From NCBI GenBank assembly GCA_028023455.1, contig JAQFVV010000012.1, positions 3,750,023 through 3,814,022 on the forward strand: a DNA stretch of 64,000 nucleotides. Reading direction: 5' to 3'. A program made the translations under genes and the position numbers. The notes beneath the pieces are model-generated. The model did not search any database. It had not been told where the DNA came from and worked only from the letters and a program-made list of their open reading frames with translations. This document shows positions 47,057 through 57,955 of this stretch, piece after piece; within the stretch, counting starts at the first letter, position 1; each line of letters opens with the position of its first letter. Source of the stretch: Epiperipatus broadwayi. Its lineage: Eukaryota; Onychophora; Udeonychophora; Euonychophora; Peripatidae.

Positions 47057-50000
47057 TTATATAAGTTCTTGTATATTCCAGGTGTCAATGTACTTAGATT
47101 GATCTGTAATCTTCATGTCTCTTTCACGTATGGTTTGCATCTTATTTCTGAATGTGTTTGGATGTCTTCTGGGGTCATAATTGTATATGAAATTACACCT
47201 TGTACACCATAAGGCATAGAGTAAAAATGTGCAGATTCTTATTTCAGCAAAGATACCCCTTTTAAAAGAGTCAAAAAGGGTTTGCATATTGATTTTTTTA
47301 TCCTTGAGTGAAGTGCTAATAATTTCACGAATGTTTTCTAGACTCGGGCATGAGAAAAAAAGGGTGTTGTGGGTCTCTGAGTCCCTATGGCAAAGATTAC
47401 ATATATCATTTATATCTTTATACTTTCTTTGAAATCTCAAAAAATGTTGCGTAGGTAGCTAGTCCAGATTTATCTTTAACAGAAAGTCAAAGTATTTTGG
47501 TTCATGTGACCATAGTTTGAATTTGTGACATAATTGTTTATTATTAATGTGAAGTGAAGTTTGTACATCATCTTGACTTGGATGTAGAAGTTGATAAACT
47601 TCCCAATATTTATATTTGGCTTGTGGTGGTTTAAAGTTAAGAGTGTGGATTGTTAATAATGGTGTAAGTAGTGTGTTCAGATATCCATGGAGAGGAGGTG
47701 GTCTATCTGTAGGGGTAATCTTGGCAGAAATCTCTAAATATGGGAATTTTTGTGCACATGTAGATATTATGTTCAATGTTTTTTGTATCCTGAAGACATG
47801 GATTGAGTGATGGCAAAGGCCATTTTGTGAAAGGGGTTTTCTTAGACGTTTTACTGATATTGAAATAATCTTTTTTCCCCAGAATAATTTCCTACATAAA
47901 GAGTCTATCTTATTTGTAAATGCCTTGTTATAAATGATTGTTGGAGTAAAATAAGAGATTTTTGTAATCACTAGCATGTTAAGCAAAGCCATTTTTGTAT
48001 ATAGAGAGAGGTAGGCTTTGGAGAGTGAATTGACAGTCTTTTCCACTTTCTCTATTAAATTTTTCTGTATGAGCGATCTCATAGGTGAATGACGTAAATA
48101 AAAAGTTGAACCCAAGAAATGGGCTTGGTCTACCTTTGAAAACTTTAATAATGCTATTACCAGTGAAGATCTGCCATGCACACGATTTCTCCATATTAAA
48201 TGTTAGTTTATATTCTTTTGTAAAATTGTTAAGTATCTTAAGAAGTTTGGGGATTTGCTTTTGGGATGATAGAAATACTGCTATATCATCCACATATGCA
48301 ATGCATGAGATGTTGTCATTGATGGTGGGCATGTAAACTCCTGAAAATTCATTTTCTATTAATTTTATAAGAGGGTTGATATAGGCAGTGAACAATAAGG
48401 CACTGAGAGGTGAGCCCTGGGGAATGGATTGATGCGGCACTATTGGTGGTGAAGTTTTCCCATTTAGGGAAACATAAATCTCACGGTTTAAAAATAAATT
48501 AGCAAGCAAGTTTAGATAGGCATTGGGGACTGAGTATTTTTTCAGAGTTTTAAGAAGAGTACTGATGGAAATCATGTCAAAAGTGGCTTCAATATCTAGT
48601 TGAATAACAATTGGACTGTATTTTTTATTATCTCTAACAGTTTCTATAGTTGACTTGAATAGAAAGGCTGCCTGCCCTGTTGAGGATTCTTTTTTGGCAA
48701 ATTGCATTTTAGATAGGTTTGGCAAAATGAATGGCTCTATTTTATCTTTTATCACTGATTCTATTATCTTTATGCCAAGGGAGCACATTGAAATTGGACA
48801 TAGGTTAGTGGTGTTTGAGATTAATTACTTCTATTTCATGAATGGCACAAGCATAATTTGATTTAAGCCCTGTATTTTATATATGTTTTTAGTGAGGTAG
48901 GAGACTAGGTTAAGCATATATTGTGCTGTGATTTTATCAATATATTTGTGTACAAACTTGGGAATTCCATCTATGCCAGGGTGACATGAATCTGGCATCG
49001 CTTCTATTTTTTGAATGAAATCTTTTAAAAAAATTTTAAATTCATTTTCTGATCTACTTTGTGAAAAGGCCATTAGACTTGATGAGGAGATTCTCTGGAA
49101 TTTTTCTCTATACAATATGTAAAGCCACTCCAGCATAAAATCTTCATAGGCAATTTGAGTTTGAACTGGGACTCGCACCTGGGAGGGATGGCCTAGTGCC
49201 CATCTAATGAAGCTTCTGGTATACATGTGTGGCTTATTTAAATATAACCTTTTCTTTTTAATGGAGAGATATTCTTTAAGCTGGTTAGTTAACTCTTGAT
49301 ATGTTTTTTTTAAAGCTATCAGACAGAGACGATCGAGATTTGATTGTGAAGTGCCAATAATTTTTTATAAGTATCATCCATAAGCTTTAGTAGTTTTGTT
49401 GGAGGTGTTGTTGTCCTGGTAAGATGATCAATGTTAAATGAAATCAGATTAGTAAAAGCACACCATGCTTGGACTGGATCCATTGTAATATTCTTCAACT
49501 TGTGAAGATATATGTATGCTTCTGAAAAAAGATATTCTGGTGTGCATGATAGTAGTAGAACTCTGATGGTTCTTCCTGTATTAATTGTTGTTCTATTATC
49601 AAAATTAATTTCCAATGACACTAAAACAGCTGCATGATCAGAGAGGGGGGAATTCTTTAATTGAATGCTTATGATGTTATGTAATGATGGCAAATAGAAA
49701 ACCAGATCTATAAGTGATGAATGTCTACCATTGTGAAATGACACAGCCTTCTCTGACAGAAAGCCTCTTCCACTCATCATTGGAAAAGACAGCTGATGTA
49801 ACCATTTGCCGGTGATGGTGTGATATGTCATGTTGAAATCTCCCAAAATAATCATCGGATACATAGCATTTGTGAACCTGGAGTTAAGTGTTTGTATAAT
49901 TCTGTTTATAATAGTGGGACCTGGGGGGATATAAACAATAGCTATGTTTAAGTTGATGGCTTTATGAGTAAATGTACTTATTAGCAAGTGCGCATCAATA

Positions 50001-50264
50001 TGTAGAATTTTGAAAGAACTAAATGGGCAGGCTTTATCAATGATAATGCCTGTACCCACTGATGGAGTGTCAGATGTGTTTGAGAAGGCTGTATAGCCCT
50101 TGGAATTTAGCTTATCTGTAGGATTAATTATTGAGCCACTGTAGATTTTTGTTTCAATAATGTCCATCATCTGCGGTTTAACAATGTCATACCATTTAGC
50201 GAGGAGGTCAATTTTTTGTGGGAGTTAACCCTCTAACATTAAAAACTCCTATTTTATTATCCAT
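47057..50264 (-). pseudogene. I/Nimb-like LINE ORF2 (endonuclease, RT, Cys/His C-terminus)
   Basis: ORF2 starts at ATG 50264 (MDNKIGVFNVRGLTP). A frameshift near 50215 leads to 50170-49319 with a complete set of endonuclease motifs: IIETKIYSGS, MIILGDFNMTYH, SSLIDLVFYLP, LSDHAAVLV. A break near 49320 precedes 49226-48831 (FIRWALGHPSQVRVP, PGIDGIPKFV). RT follows in 48788-47979: KIIESVIKDKIE, VIQLDIEATFDM (motif A), IPQGSPLSALLF (B), IAYVDDIAVFLSS (C). A shift near 48100 leads to thumb/connection 48181-47459, then 47440-47057 with CNLCHRDSETHNTLFFSC, the zf-RVT-type Cys/His motif. Four or more frame breaks, but all domains are present. Confidence 0.92.
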
Positions 50265-50439
50265 TATTTGTATGTGTGTGCATGTATATATTAGAATCTA
50301 AGCCTAGAATAGGAAAGTTTTATTCTAAGATAAAGTTAAATATTTTAATAAAGGAAGCTGTAGTATATCTTTGTGGATCAATAAATATGCATTGTTCAAT
50401 TATTGTCTGTAGATTTGAGAGAAATATCATTAGATCTCA

Positions 50440-51934
50440 TTTTAACTGTCTGTGAAGGGGTTTTCAAGTAAAACTTTATTTATGTTTGTAATACTATCAG
50501 TTTTCTCTTCCATTGGACTATTTTCTGATGAGTGTGTGGCAATTAGAGAGGCATTGTGACTTTGTGTGATGTTAGCTTTTTTTCTAGAGACTGGAGGAGG
50601 GGAATCATTATCACTACTTTCACATTCTAGAGCTTTGAGTTTCTTCGGATAATTATTAGATTTTTTTTAATCGGCTGGCCCAGTTTTCAAGTGACTTGTG
50701 AAGTTTCTGAAACCTGTTGAGACAGAAGAACTGCGAGCGATTCCATTATTTCGAGGGATGTTTTATTAAGAGGGGTGAGATTTCCAGATTAGGAGAGGAA
50801 ACTTCAATGCTATTGAGCCCTGTAGTATGTAGAATCACCTTTCCACTATTGCTAATGTCAATATAATTTTTTTCCTCAATATTATGGTCTGTTGAAGGCG
50901 CATCTTCATCTACAGTCACTTCTTGATTACTATGGAAATCTACTTTTGGGTATTGATGTAAGGGGGATGTGCTCATATTACAATTGTTACAATACAAAGC
51001 TGGACAGTTGCTAATAAGATGACCGCATTCTTTACAATGAAAGCATTGCGGTTGTAGACCGTTTATAACAAGAAATAATGTCACTTCTTCATCTGCAACT
51101 TGTGTTGGAATATTTTCCAGATTAATGTTCTCTCCCAATTTTACTTTAAATCTATAATTATTACTAAATATTGGGATGGGTGTATTTTTAATCTGTAAAG
51201 GCTGAAAATCTATCACCTTCCCGAATGGTTTCATAAGTTTAACAAAATCTGTTTCTGAGTAACCTAGGTAAGTTTTTTTAATTAAGCCAGTAATAAAGTT
51301 TTCTCTGTTGTGATTAACCTAGGTAAGTTTTTTTAATTAAGCCAGTAATAAAGTTTTCTCTGTTGTGATTAACTACAACTAATGTGTATTGCCCCAGAGT
51401 TTTCATTTCTTGTTGGAACAATTTTTTGCTTTCTTCGTTTACAAATTCAATAGCAAAATAACGTGGATTCGGATGATCTCCCACACAAACTATCAAATTC
51501 CATAGTTTTTTATTATTTATGTCTTCGAATAGAAGCTCCTTAGGGAATCTATAAAGTGAACAGTTTCTATCCATAATTGCTATGACAACGGAGCGTTCAG
51601 TGAAAAAATGTTTAAATGAGTTGAAGATATTTCTAGGGATGGTTTGATTAAACACTTCAGATATTTTTCTAAGGCTGTCATTAGACCAAGACTCTTTTAT
51701 TGCATTAACATAGGTTTCAGTAGTTTTTGGGGTAAGATCTAGTTTCATCAGATCTCCTGCTGTAGAACGGTGAAATCTAGTCACTAGCTGTATTTTCCTT
51801 GAGAAAAACAATTGCGGATTATTTTCACTTTTTTTTATAACCGTTGATGGTGATTTTGCAACTTGTGCATAGGAACTTTTAAACGTATCTGAGTTGGCAG
51901 ACATCATGGCTGGATGGTGGACATCTACGTCCAT
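50440..51934 (-). pseudogene. I/Nimb-like LINE ORF1 (Gag-like, zinc knuckle)
   Basis: Starts MDVDVHHPAMMSANSD at 51934. The frame to 51314 covers the N-terminal region and an RRM-like fold (SVVIAIMDRNCSLYRFP, RYFAIEFVNEESKKL). A 55-bp tandem duplication at ~51260-51370 then breaks the frame. It resumes at 51234-50746 (MKPFGKVIDFQPL) with a perfect CCHC knuckle, CFHCKECGHLISNC, followed by a Cys-rich YCNNCN. After another break the C-terminus is Ser-rich (ECESSDNDSPPP) to ~50440. Same family as the ORF1 at 36.6-38.8 kb, but without the long charged repeats and with an intact knuckle. Confidence 0.88.
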
Positions 51935-52093
51935 TATGCAATCAATCTGAGTTGCCTTTTTGTATTTTTCTTCTTTTTTTAAATTAATCCATTAGTTTTC
52001 TATTTTATAGTTATTAGAGATATAAAACTCTTACCTGCAATCAGTATATTTTATGATATTCTAATAAATTGAGGAGCACGATCTAGAGGAGTG

Positions 52094-52519
<426 letters not shown>

Positions 52520-52659
52520 AAGAATAATAGCTAAATTCTCATAGGATACATTTAATTAAAAGATTATTGAAGATTTTTTTTCTGGTTCAAGAAAGTCAAT
52601 TTAGACCAAAATCTAGGTAACACATATATCACGACATAATGTCTTGTTTATTTATTTAT

Positions 52660-52940
52660 TGAATAATACGTAGAGGGTTTGAACTCAGACTTTCACACGA
52701 ACCTCAACCACCCATGCTATCTCATATCACTGATACACTTTTGATCACACCCATGTTGAAAAGATAAATAATCACCAATATATGTATTTTGTGCTAAACC
52801 AGCACCCGTCAGTTGGTCCATATTATCATCTCCTCACATATATACAATCAAATCTCAACTTATATTAAAATAGCCAATCTTCATGCTTTAATGGACAGAC
52901 TTCAAACCACTCGACCCCACAACTCTGTAACTCAAATGGA
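52660..52940 (-). repeat. Family A interspersed repeat, reverse copy
   Basis: Landmarks in reverse-complement order: GAGGGTTTGAACTCAGACTT (52671), TATCTCATATCACTGATACA (52718), GAAAAGATAAATAATCACC (52758), TGCTAAACCAGCA (52792), GTTGGTCCATATTATCATC (52812), TTCATGCTTTAATGGACAG (52882). Confidence 0.85.
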
Positions 52941-55078
52941 ATAAATATTCAATTCTAGATTTTATTAAGATATCACAGTTTTAAATATTCTTTTCTGAAA
53001 AAATATACCCACATCCAAACAATAAATTATCATTAGGCTAAAAAGAATATACGTTTCTGAATTTATGTAATATATACCTTGGATCAGTTCTTTATTTTAA
53101 AAAAAGAAAAAAGAAAAAATGCTACCTTTAATGTTTTCAATAAATATTGTGGCTCCTGTTTATCCGCACAGATTAATTCTTGATAGCGATAAATATTTCT
53201 AATAAATAAGGCACCTATTTATGCACCCACATTAATATTTATTTCATTTAAAATCTTAAAACTCTTACACATTTAATATTCCCTTTCAACGGCTAATCAA
53301 AAAATATATATTTGTGTTTCAATATTTTAACCATGTTACATTATCTTCTCCCTTTTGACTATTAATAAAAATAAAATTTATTTATTTATTTCTTAAAGAA
53401 AAGCTAACAACATCAATGGGGTGTAAATGAATGGACACAATTTAATTTTTAAATTTAAAAAAAAATCAGTTATTTCTTTTTATAATACAGATTCCATTTG
53501 AAACAAAAAAAGTAATAATAATTAAAAATATTTTTTTAAACAATTTCCAAAATAAAATTATATTCACCACATATTGTTCTTTATTTTTCCTGTTTATTTA
53601 TTGTGAACATAAATATTATTTAATTTTAATTTTATGAGTTTCTTATAGTTAATTATTTGAAAATATTGTTTTTATTAGCAGTGTATCTTGAGTTAGTCTT
53701 AATATTAATTATTTTCAATAGTTATCGTTTAAGTAACTTGACTGTAGTTTACGATAGGTATATCCTAGTTAGCCAGAAAGTCAATCTTAGTTTTTTTTTT
53801 GGTGACTGTACAATATATATATATATATTTGATTTGTTAAATAAAAGTTCTCATTAAAAAAAAAACAAGGGTTAAACAATTATACTGATAGTATATTTAA
53901 ATTGTATTATAATTTTAACATTGATAGTTCAATGTGTATGTGTGTATTCAATGTATTCTGAAGACAGATTGTTAATTAATAAATAATTATTGTCTATAAT
54001 TAAAAGATAAAATTTTAGATGTTTCATATGTTTTATTGATCCTTTCTTTGCTGTTATAATGAAATGCTATAAGGTATCTGAAATTAATTATAAGAAGACC
54101 CCTTTGTTTATTAATATAGATATGTTAAGGGTTATATGAAAAATAATTTGAAGACTTACATGAATAATATTGTTGTTTAGTAAAGCTCCTAACAGCATGC
54201 GTCTTTTATTTATAAATGTTAGCTTTCATAAGCATCTTACATATTGCCACAAGTACCCATATTACATATTGCCACATGTATCCATATTAGTTAGGCAAGA
54301 TAATATCTAATCTTTAGAAGATGACATTATAGTAAGGTAAATGGCCACATATTTTAAGAAATAAGTAAGTTTAGATCCACCAGATACTTAGAGGAAAAAT
54401 GGATTAAACTATTTTACTGAGACCAAATAAAATATTATTTAATTTTATTTATTAATGATACTTGAGTTTCTTTATTCTTTACTATCTTCTTCAATAATAT
54501 ATTTTGTCCTACATCATGTAACAATACATCTGTATAGTTATTAATATAAGGGAATCTGAGGTCAAGCTACCCTAATTAACATTGTAGTAAGTTATTTAAC
54601 CTGAATGCTGAGAACTTAAGTTTTTATTATTACATTTTTATTTAATTATTTATTTTTATTTGTTAATAAATTAATTTTTTACATTTTGTCTTTTCTTATT
54701 TTAACATTTATCATCTACCTAATAGATAAATATGTTCACATAATATTATCATTATTATTATGTGTTTATTTAAAGGTACACTATTTTTGATAGTAACATT
54801 ATTTATATTCTAATATTTGCACACAATTTAAGTATTAATGCTTATTTACTTAAGATATGGATTAAATTAAATAAAGTACCCATTTTTATTTAGCTATATT
54901 GATAATAAAGATTTATAATTGAAGACAAAAATTTTAAGACTTATTTATTATATGTAAACATTTAAATCCTGAGAAAACTTTAGATTTGATTTATTTAATA
55001 TGAAAACTTAGAGTAAATATGTTAGCCTAACACAAATATTATATTTATTCTTATTTATAAATACATAGTTATATATAG
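52941..55078. other. AT-rich probable intron of the L1CAM-family gene
   Basis: No exon-like frame, repeat or RNA gene recognised in about 2.1 kb. Contains A-runs and short AT palindromes. Interpreted as intron because the next coding segment has a clear acceptor site. Confidence 0.5.
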
Positions 55079-55222
55079 AGTTCGCAAAAACAAACTCTTA
55101 ACAAGCTTCAAGAATACCCTCAACTCCAGACAGCGGTTTCTGCATCTAGCATCGTCAGTGAGGTGATAGTGGGGTTGAGGGTATTCTTGAAGCTTGTTAA
55201 GAGTTTGTTTTTGTGAACTCTA
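55079..55222. repeat. Fold-back element enclosing a hammerhead core
   Basis: The arms at about 55079-55126 and 55175-55222 are near-perfect reverse complements (GAGTTCGCAAAAACAAACTC at the outer end, GAATACCCTCAAC at the inner end). The ~50-bp centre holds the hammerhead core on the minus strand. Homologous to the arms at 26915-27205. Confidence 0.9.
55110..55190 (-). ncRNA. Hammerhead ribozyme (type I, very short helix III), complete core
   Basis: Minus strand: CTGACGA (55158-55152) matches CUGANGA exactly. Helix II is TGC/GCA around TAGAT (55151-55141). GAAAC (55140-55136) and loop CGCT follow, then GTC with cleavage predicted after C at 55129. A15.1-C15.2 pair with G-U before the cleavage site, a two-base helix III typical of hammerheads found in Penelope-like elements. 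Helix I is formed by the flanks: GAATACCCTCAA pairs with TTGAGGGTATTC beyond a large internal loop. The inner pairs next to the core are few (A-T, C-G, T-G). All catalytic-core bases are conserved, so this is the best ribozyme candidate in the window. It lies antisense to the neighbouring exon. Confidence 0.75.
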
Positions 55223-55816
55223 AATACGAGCTTTATTAAAATTAGGTCATATGACATTTGACTTGATTTTTTATCAATTTAAATACATAGTTATATGTTA
55301 AGTTAGCCATAACTCTGAAATATTTTTATTATTTATTCATTTTTATTTATAATATTTTCTTGATATTTAGGTATTTAATATCCTGCTTACATTAAGATTA
55401 TTGTTATAATGACTATCTGTTTAGTTAAGGTGAACCTAATTGAAAATTACAGTTTGGTAAGCTAGATTATTGTAAGTTAACCAACCTCTTTAAGTTGTTA
55501 GCTACAATATATATATAATCTTGCAGGCAATGCCTAAATCAATTAATAAATATTAAAACAATGTTATTCACTTACATAAAAGGTTTAGTAATATTAAATT
55601 CAAAACAAAAAAAAACATACATTCATAAAAAACATACATAAAAATTTAGGTCTAATTTTGAAAGTGTAATTCATTGTCAGAAATTAATCCAGCCTATACA
55701 AAAACACATATTCATATATTTTTATAATATTTAGATTTTGTTTATTTAATAGGTTGGTTTTTAATAATAGAAATAAACAAACTTTTAAAAATAATTATAC
55801 ATTTGTTTCTTTTCAG
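55223..55816 (+). other. Intron 3' end upstream of the Ig exon
   Basis: AT-rich and non-coding. Ends in a pyrimidine tract and CAG (TTTGTTTCTTTTCAG, 55802-55816), a good splice acceptor. Confidence 0.6.
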
Positions 55817-56134
55817 AATTAAATTCTTTCTCCTCAGCGGTGGTACCCCAGGAGTTTGTTTTAAAAGAAGGTGATTCTTTCTCTCTTCCATGTCAGTATC
55901 CCAAAGGAAATCCCAGCCCATATGTATTTTGGGTAATCCAAAAACTAGATGGAACAATATCTAGTATTAGTGATAATCGCATTGTAACCGATCCGAATGG
56001 ATATATTCATTTTTCAAATGTAATATTATCTGATGGAGAGTCTGATAAGATATATACCTGCTCAGTTTTTAATTCATTTCTACATGAATACAAATTAGGA
56101 AATTTTTTTCAGTTGAAAGTTATGCCTTTAGAAG
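55817..56134 (+). CDS. Nrg: Internal exon of a neuroglian/L1CAM-family cell adhesion gene (Ig domain)
   Basis: A 318-bp exon between acceptor TTTTCAG (ends 55816) and donor GAAG/GTAAGT (56135). It enters and leaves in phase 1, the usual symmetry of Ig-domain exons. The product is one immunoglobulin domain: PQEFVLKEGDSFSLPCQYP with the first Cys, NPSPYVFWVIQK with the core Trp, IVTDPNGYIHFSNV, DKIYTCSVFNS with the second Cys, then EYKLGNFFQLKV. The NPSP.V.W, DP.G...FSNV and EYKLGN blocks are those of the second Ig domain of neuroglian and L1-family proteins, neuronal cell-surface adhesion molecules with six Ig and several fibronectin III domains. No neighbouring exon lies in the window, so flanking introns must be long. 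The frame is clean, unlike everything around it. Orthology to Nrg rather than another L1-family paralogue is inferred. Confidence 0.88.
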
Positions 56135-56886
56135 GTAAGTAAAATTCAGAATTTAAATGATTTAAAGTTATGTATGTGTGCTTCCTCTATATATACACAA
56201 CAAAAAATATATACTAAGTTAGTACTATTCTGCAGATAATACCAATCAAATTAATTCATGGAGTGTTTGATATGATTTTTACACTCTCATAAGTTATTGA
56301 CCAATGAAAAAGTTTATGAATTATTTTGTTGGTTATATATATATATACACACACATTAAGGTATATATATATATACACACACATTAAGGTGTACTTCTCT
56401 TTAGTTATGTTCAATTGCTATTTGATTTTATAAATAACTGACTATCAAATAAATAAAAAATAAATGTGGACACATCAGATATACATATGTAATATATATT
56501 AGATAAGTAAAATAATCTTTAAACAACGTAGAAAAGGAAAAACTTCTTTAAAAAGCAGCGTTATATAAAACAGGAGGCTCACTGAGATAAACTAATGTAA
56601 GGTTTGGAAATTTGACTCTTTTTTTGTTCTCATCCCCATCAAATTAACAATAGCTATAAATTTACCAAACAGTAACTGGTTGACTGGTTTTATATTTAAA
56701 AATTTTCCCAAGTAGATCTTTAATTTACATCACAACTGCAAATTTAAACTTAATTAATTTAGTTCTAAATTAATAATATAGACATTACAAAAGACTAGAA
56801 GTATAAGTTTTATTTATATACCATATATTCTCATTATAGTATTTTTTCTTATTATTTTCAAAGGGTTTGTTATTATTTTTTAACCA
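56135..56886 (+). other. Intron after the Ig exon
   Basis: Starts with the donor GTAAGT. AT-rich, with a small TA/CA duplicated block at 56335-56392 (TATATACACACACATTAAGG twice). No other feature. Confidence 0.6.
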
Positions 56887-57420
56887 TAATTTATTTGATA
56901 ATACCTGAAACACAGGCTTAATATATACCTGTGTCTATATATATATATATGTAATATATAGGGTATATGAGCACAGACTTTCACACGTCCCACCACTCTC
57001 CACTCTATCTAATAACACTGATACACCTAAACACATATATGTTGAAAAGATAAATAATCACCAATATACGTATTTCATGCTAAACCAGCAATCATCAGTT
57101 GGTCCAGATTATCATCTCTACACATATATTACTATAAGTGCTCAGATATATATTAAGATAGACAATCCTCATAGTTCAATGAATAGGCTTCAATCTGCTC
57201 AACACTCCAACTCTTCAACCATCTATCCAATTGAAAATCTGATGACGGAATGCTCAAAGGCCACCCTGAGGCCGAAATTCTTGTCACACCCATGTTGACC
57301 TAAGGTCAATCTGAACCCCACAGGTACAGGACATAATCCACTTAATACATATGCAAGGATTGGCAGACATCTTTACAATGTAATAACTGAAACACAGGCT
57401 TAATATATACCTGTGTCTAT
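56887..57420 (-). repeat. Family A repeat, full reverse copy (left arm of inverted dimer)
   Basis: Slightly more than one ~486-bp unit: CTGAAACACAGGCTTAATAT at 56904 recurs at 57388. Internal landmarks include GTCCCACCACTCTCCACTC (56987), AGATAAATAATCACCAATA (57049), TGGTCCAGATTATCATCTC (57100), TCAATCTGCTCAACACTCC (57190) and GACATAATCCACTTAATAC (57329). The repeated end sequence shows the unit was once tandemly arranged. Confidence 0.9.
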
Positions 57421-57955
57421 CAGTGTTATTAGATAGAGTGGAGAGTGGGTATGTGTGAAAGTCTGTGCTCATATACCCTATATATTACATATATATAGAC
57501 ACAGGTATATATTAAGCCTGGGTTTCAGTTATTAAATTGTAGAGATGTCTTCCCATCCTTACATATGTATTAAGTGGATTATGTCCTGTACATGTGGGGT
57601 TCAGATTGACCTTATGTCAACATGGGTGTGACAAGAATCTCGGCCTCAGGGTGGCCCTTGAGCATTCCATTATTAAATATTCAATGGGATGGATGGTTGA
57701 AGAGTTGGAGTGTGGAGTAGATTGAAGCCTGTCCATTGAAGTATGAGGATTGCCTATCTTAATATATATATATATATATATATCTGAGCACTTATAGTAC
57801 ATATGTGTAGAGATGATAATCTGGACCAACTGATGACTGCTGCTTTAGCATGATATACGTATATTGGTGATTATTTATCTTTTCAACATATATGTGTTTA
57901 GGTGTATCAGTGTTATTAGATAGAGTGGAGAGTGGTGGGACGTGTGAAATATAAA
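57421..57955 (+). repeat. Family A repeat, full forward copy (right arm of inverted dimer)
   Basis: Reverse complement of the left arm, with its own terminal repetition: CAGTGTTATTAGATAGAGTGG at 57421 recurs at 57908, period ~487 bp. Contains a TA run at 57762-57782. The two arms form a ~1.07-kb palindrome with almost no spacer. Confidence 0.9.

Noticed and set aside
57230-57290. CTGATGA ... GAAA ... GTC order in family A (reverse copy)
   Set aside because: The three boxes occur in hammerhead order and CTGATGA is kept in several copies. Helix II does not pair next to the boxes, GAAA is GAGA in other copies, and the flanks do not form helix I.
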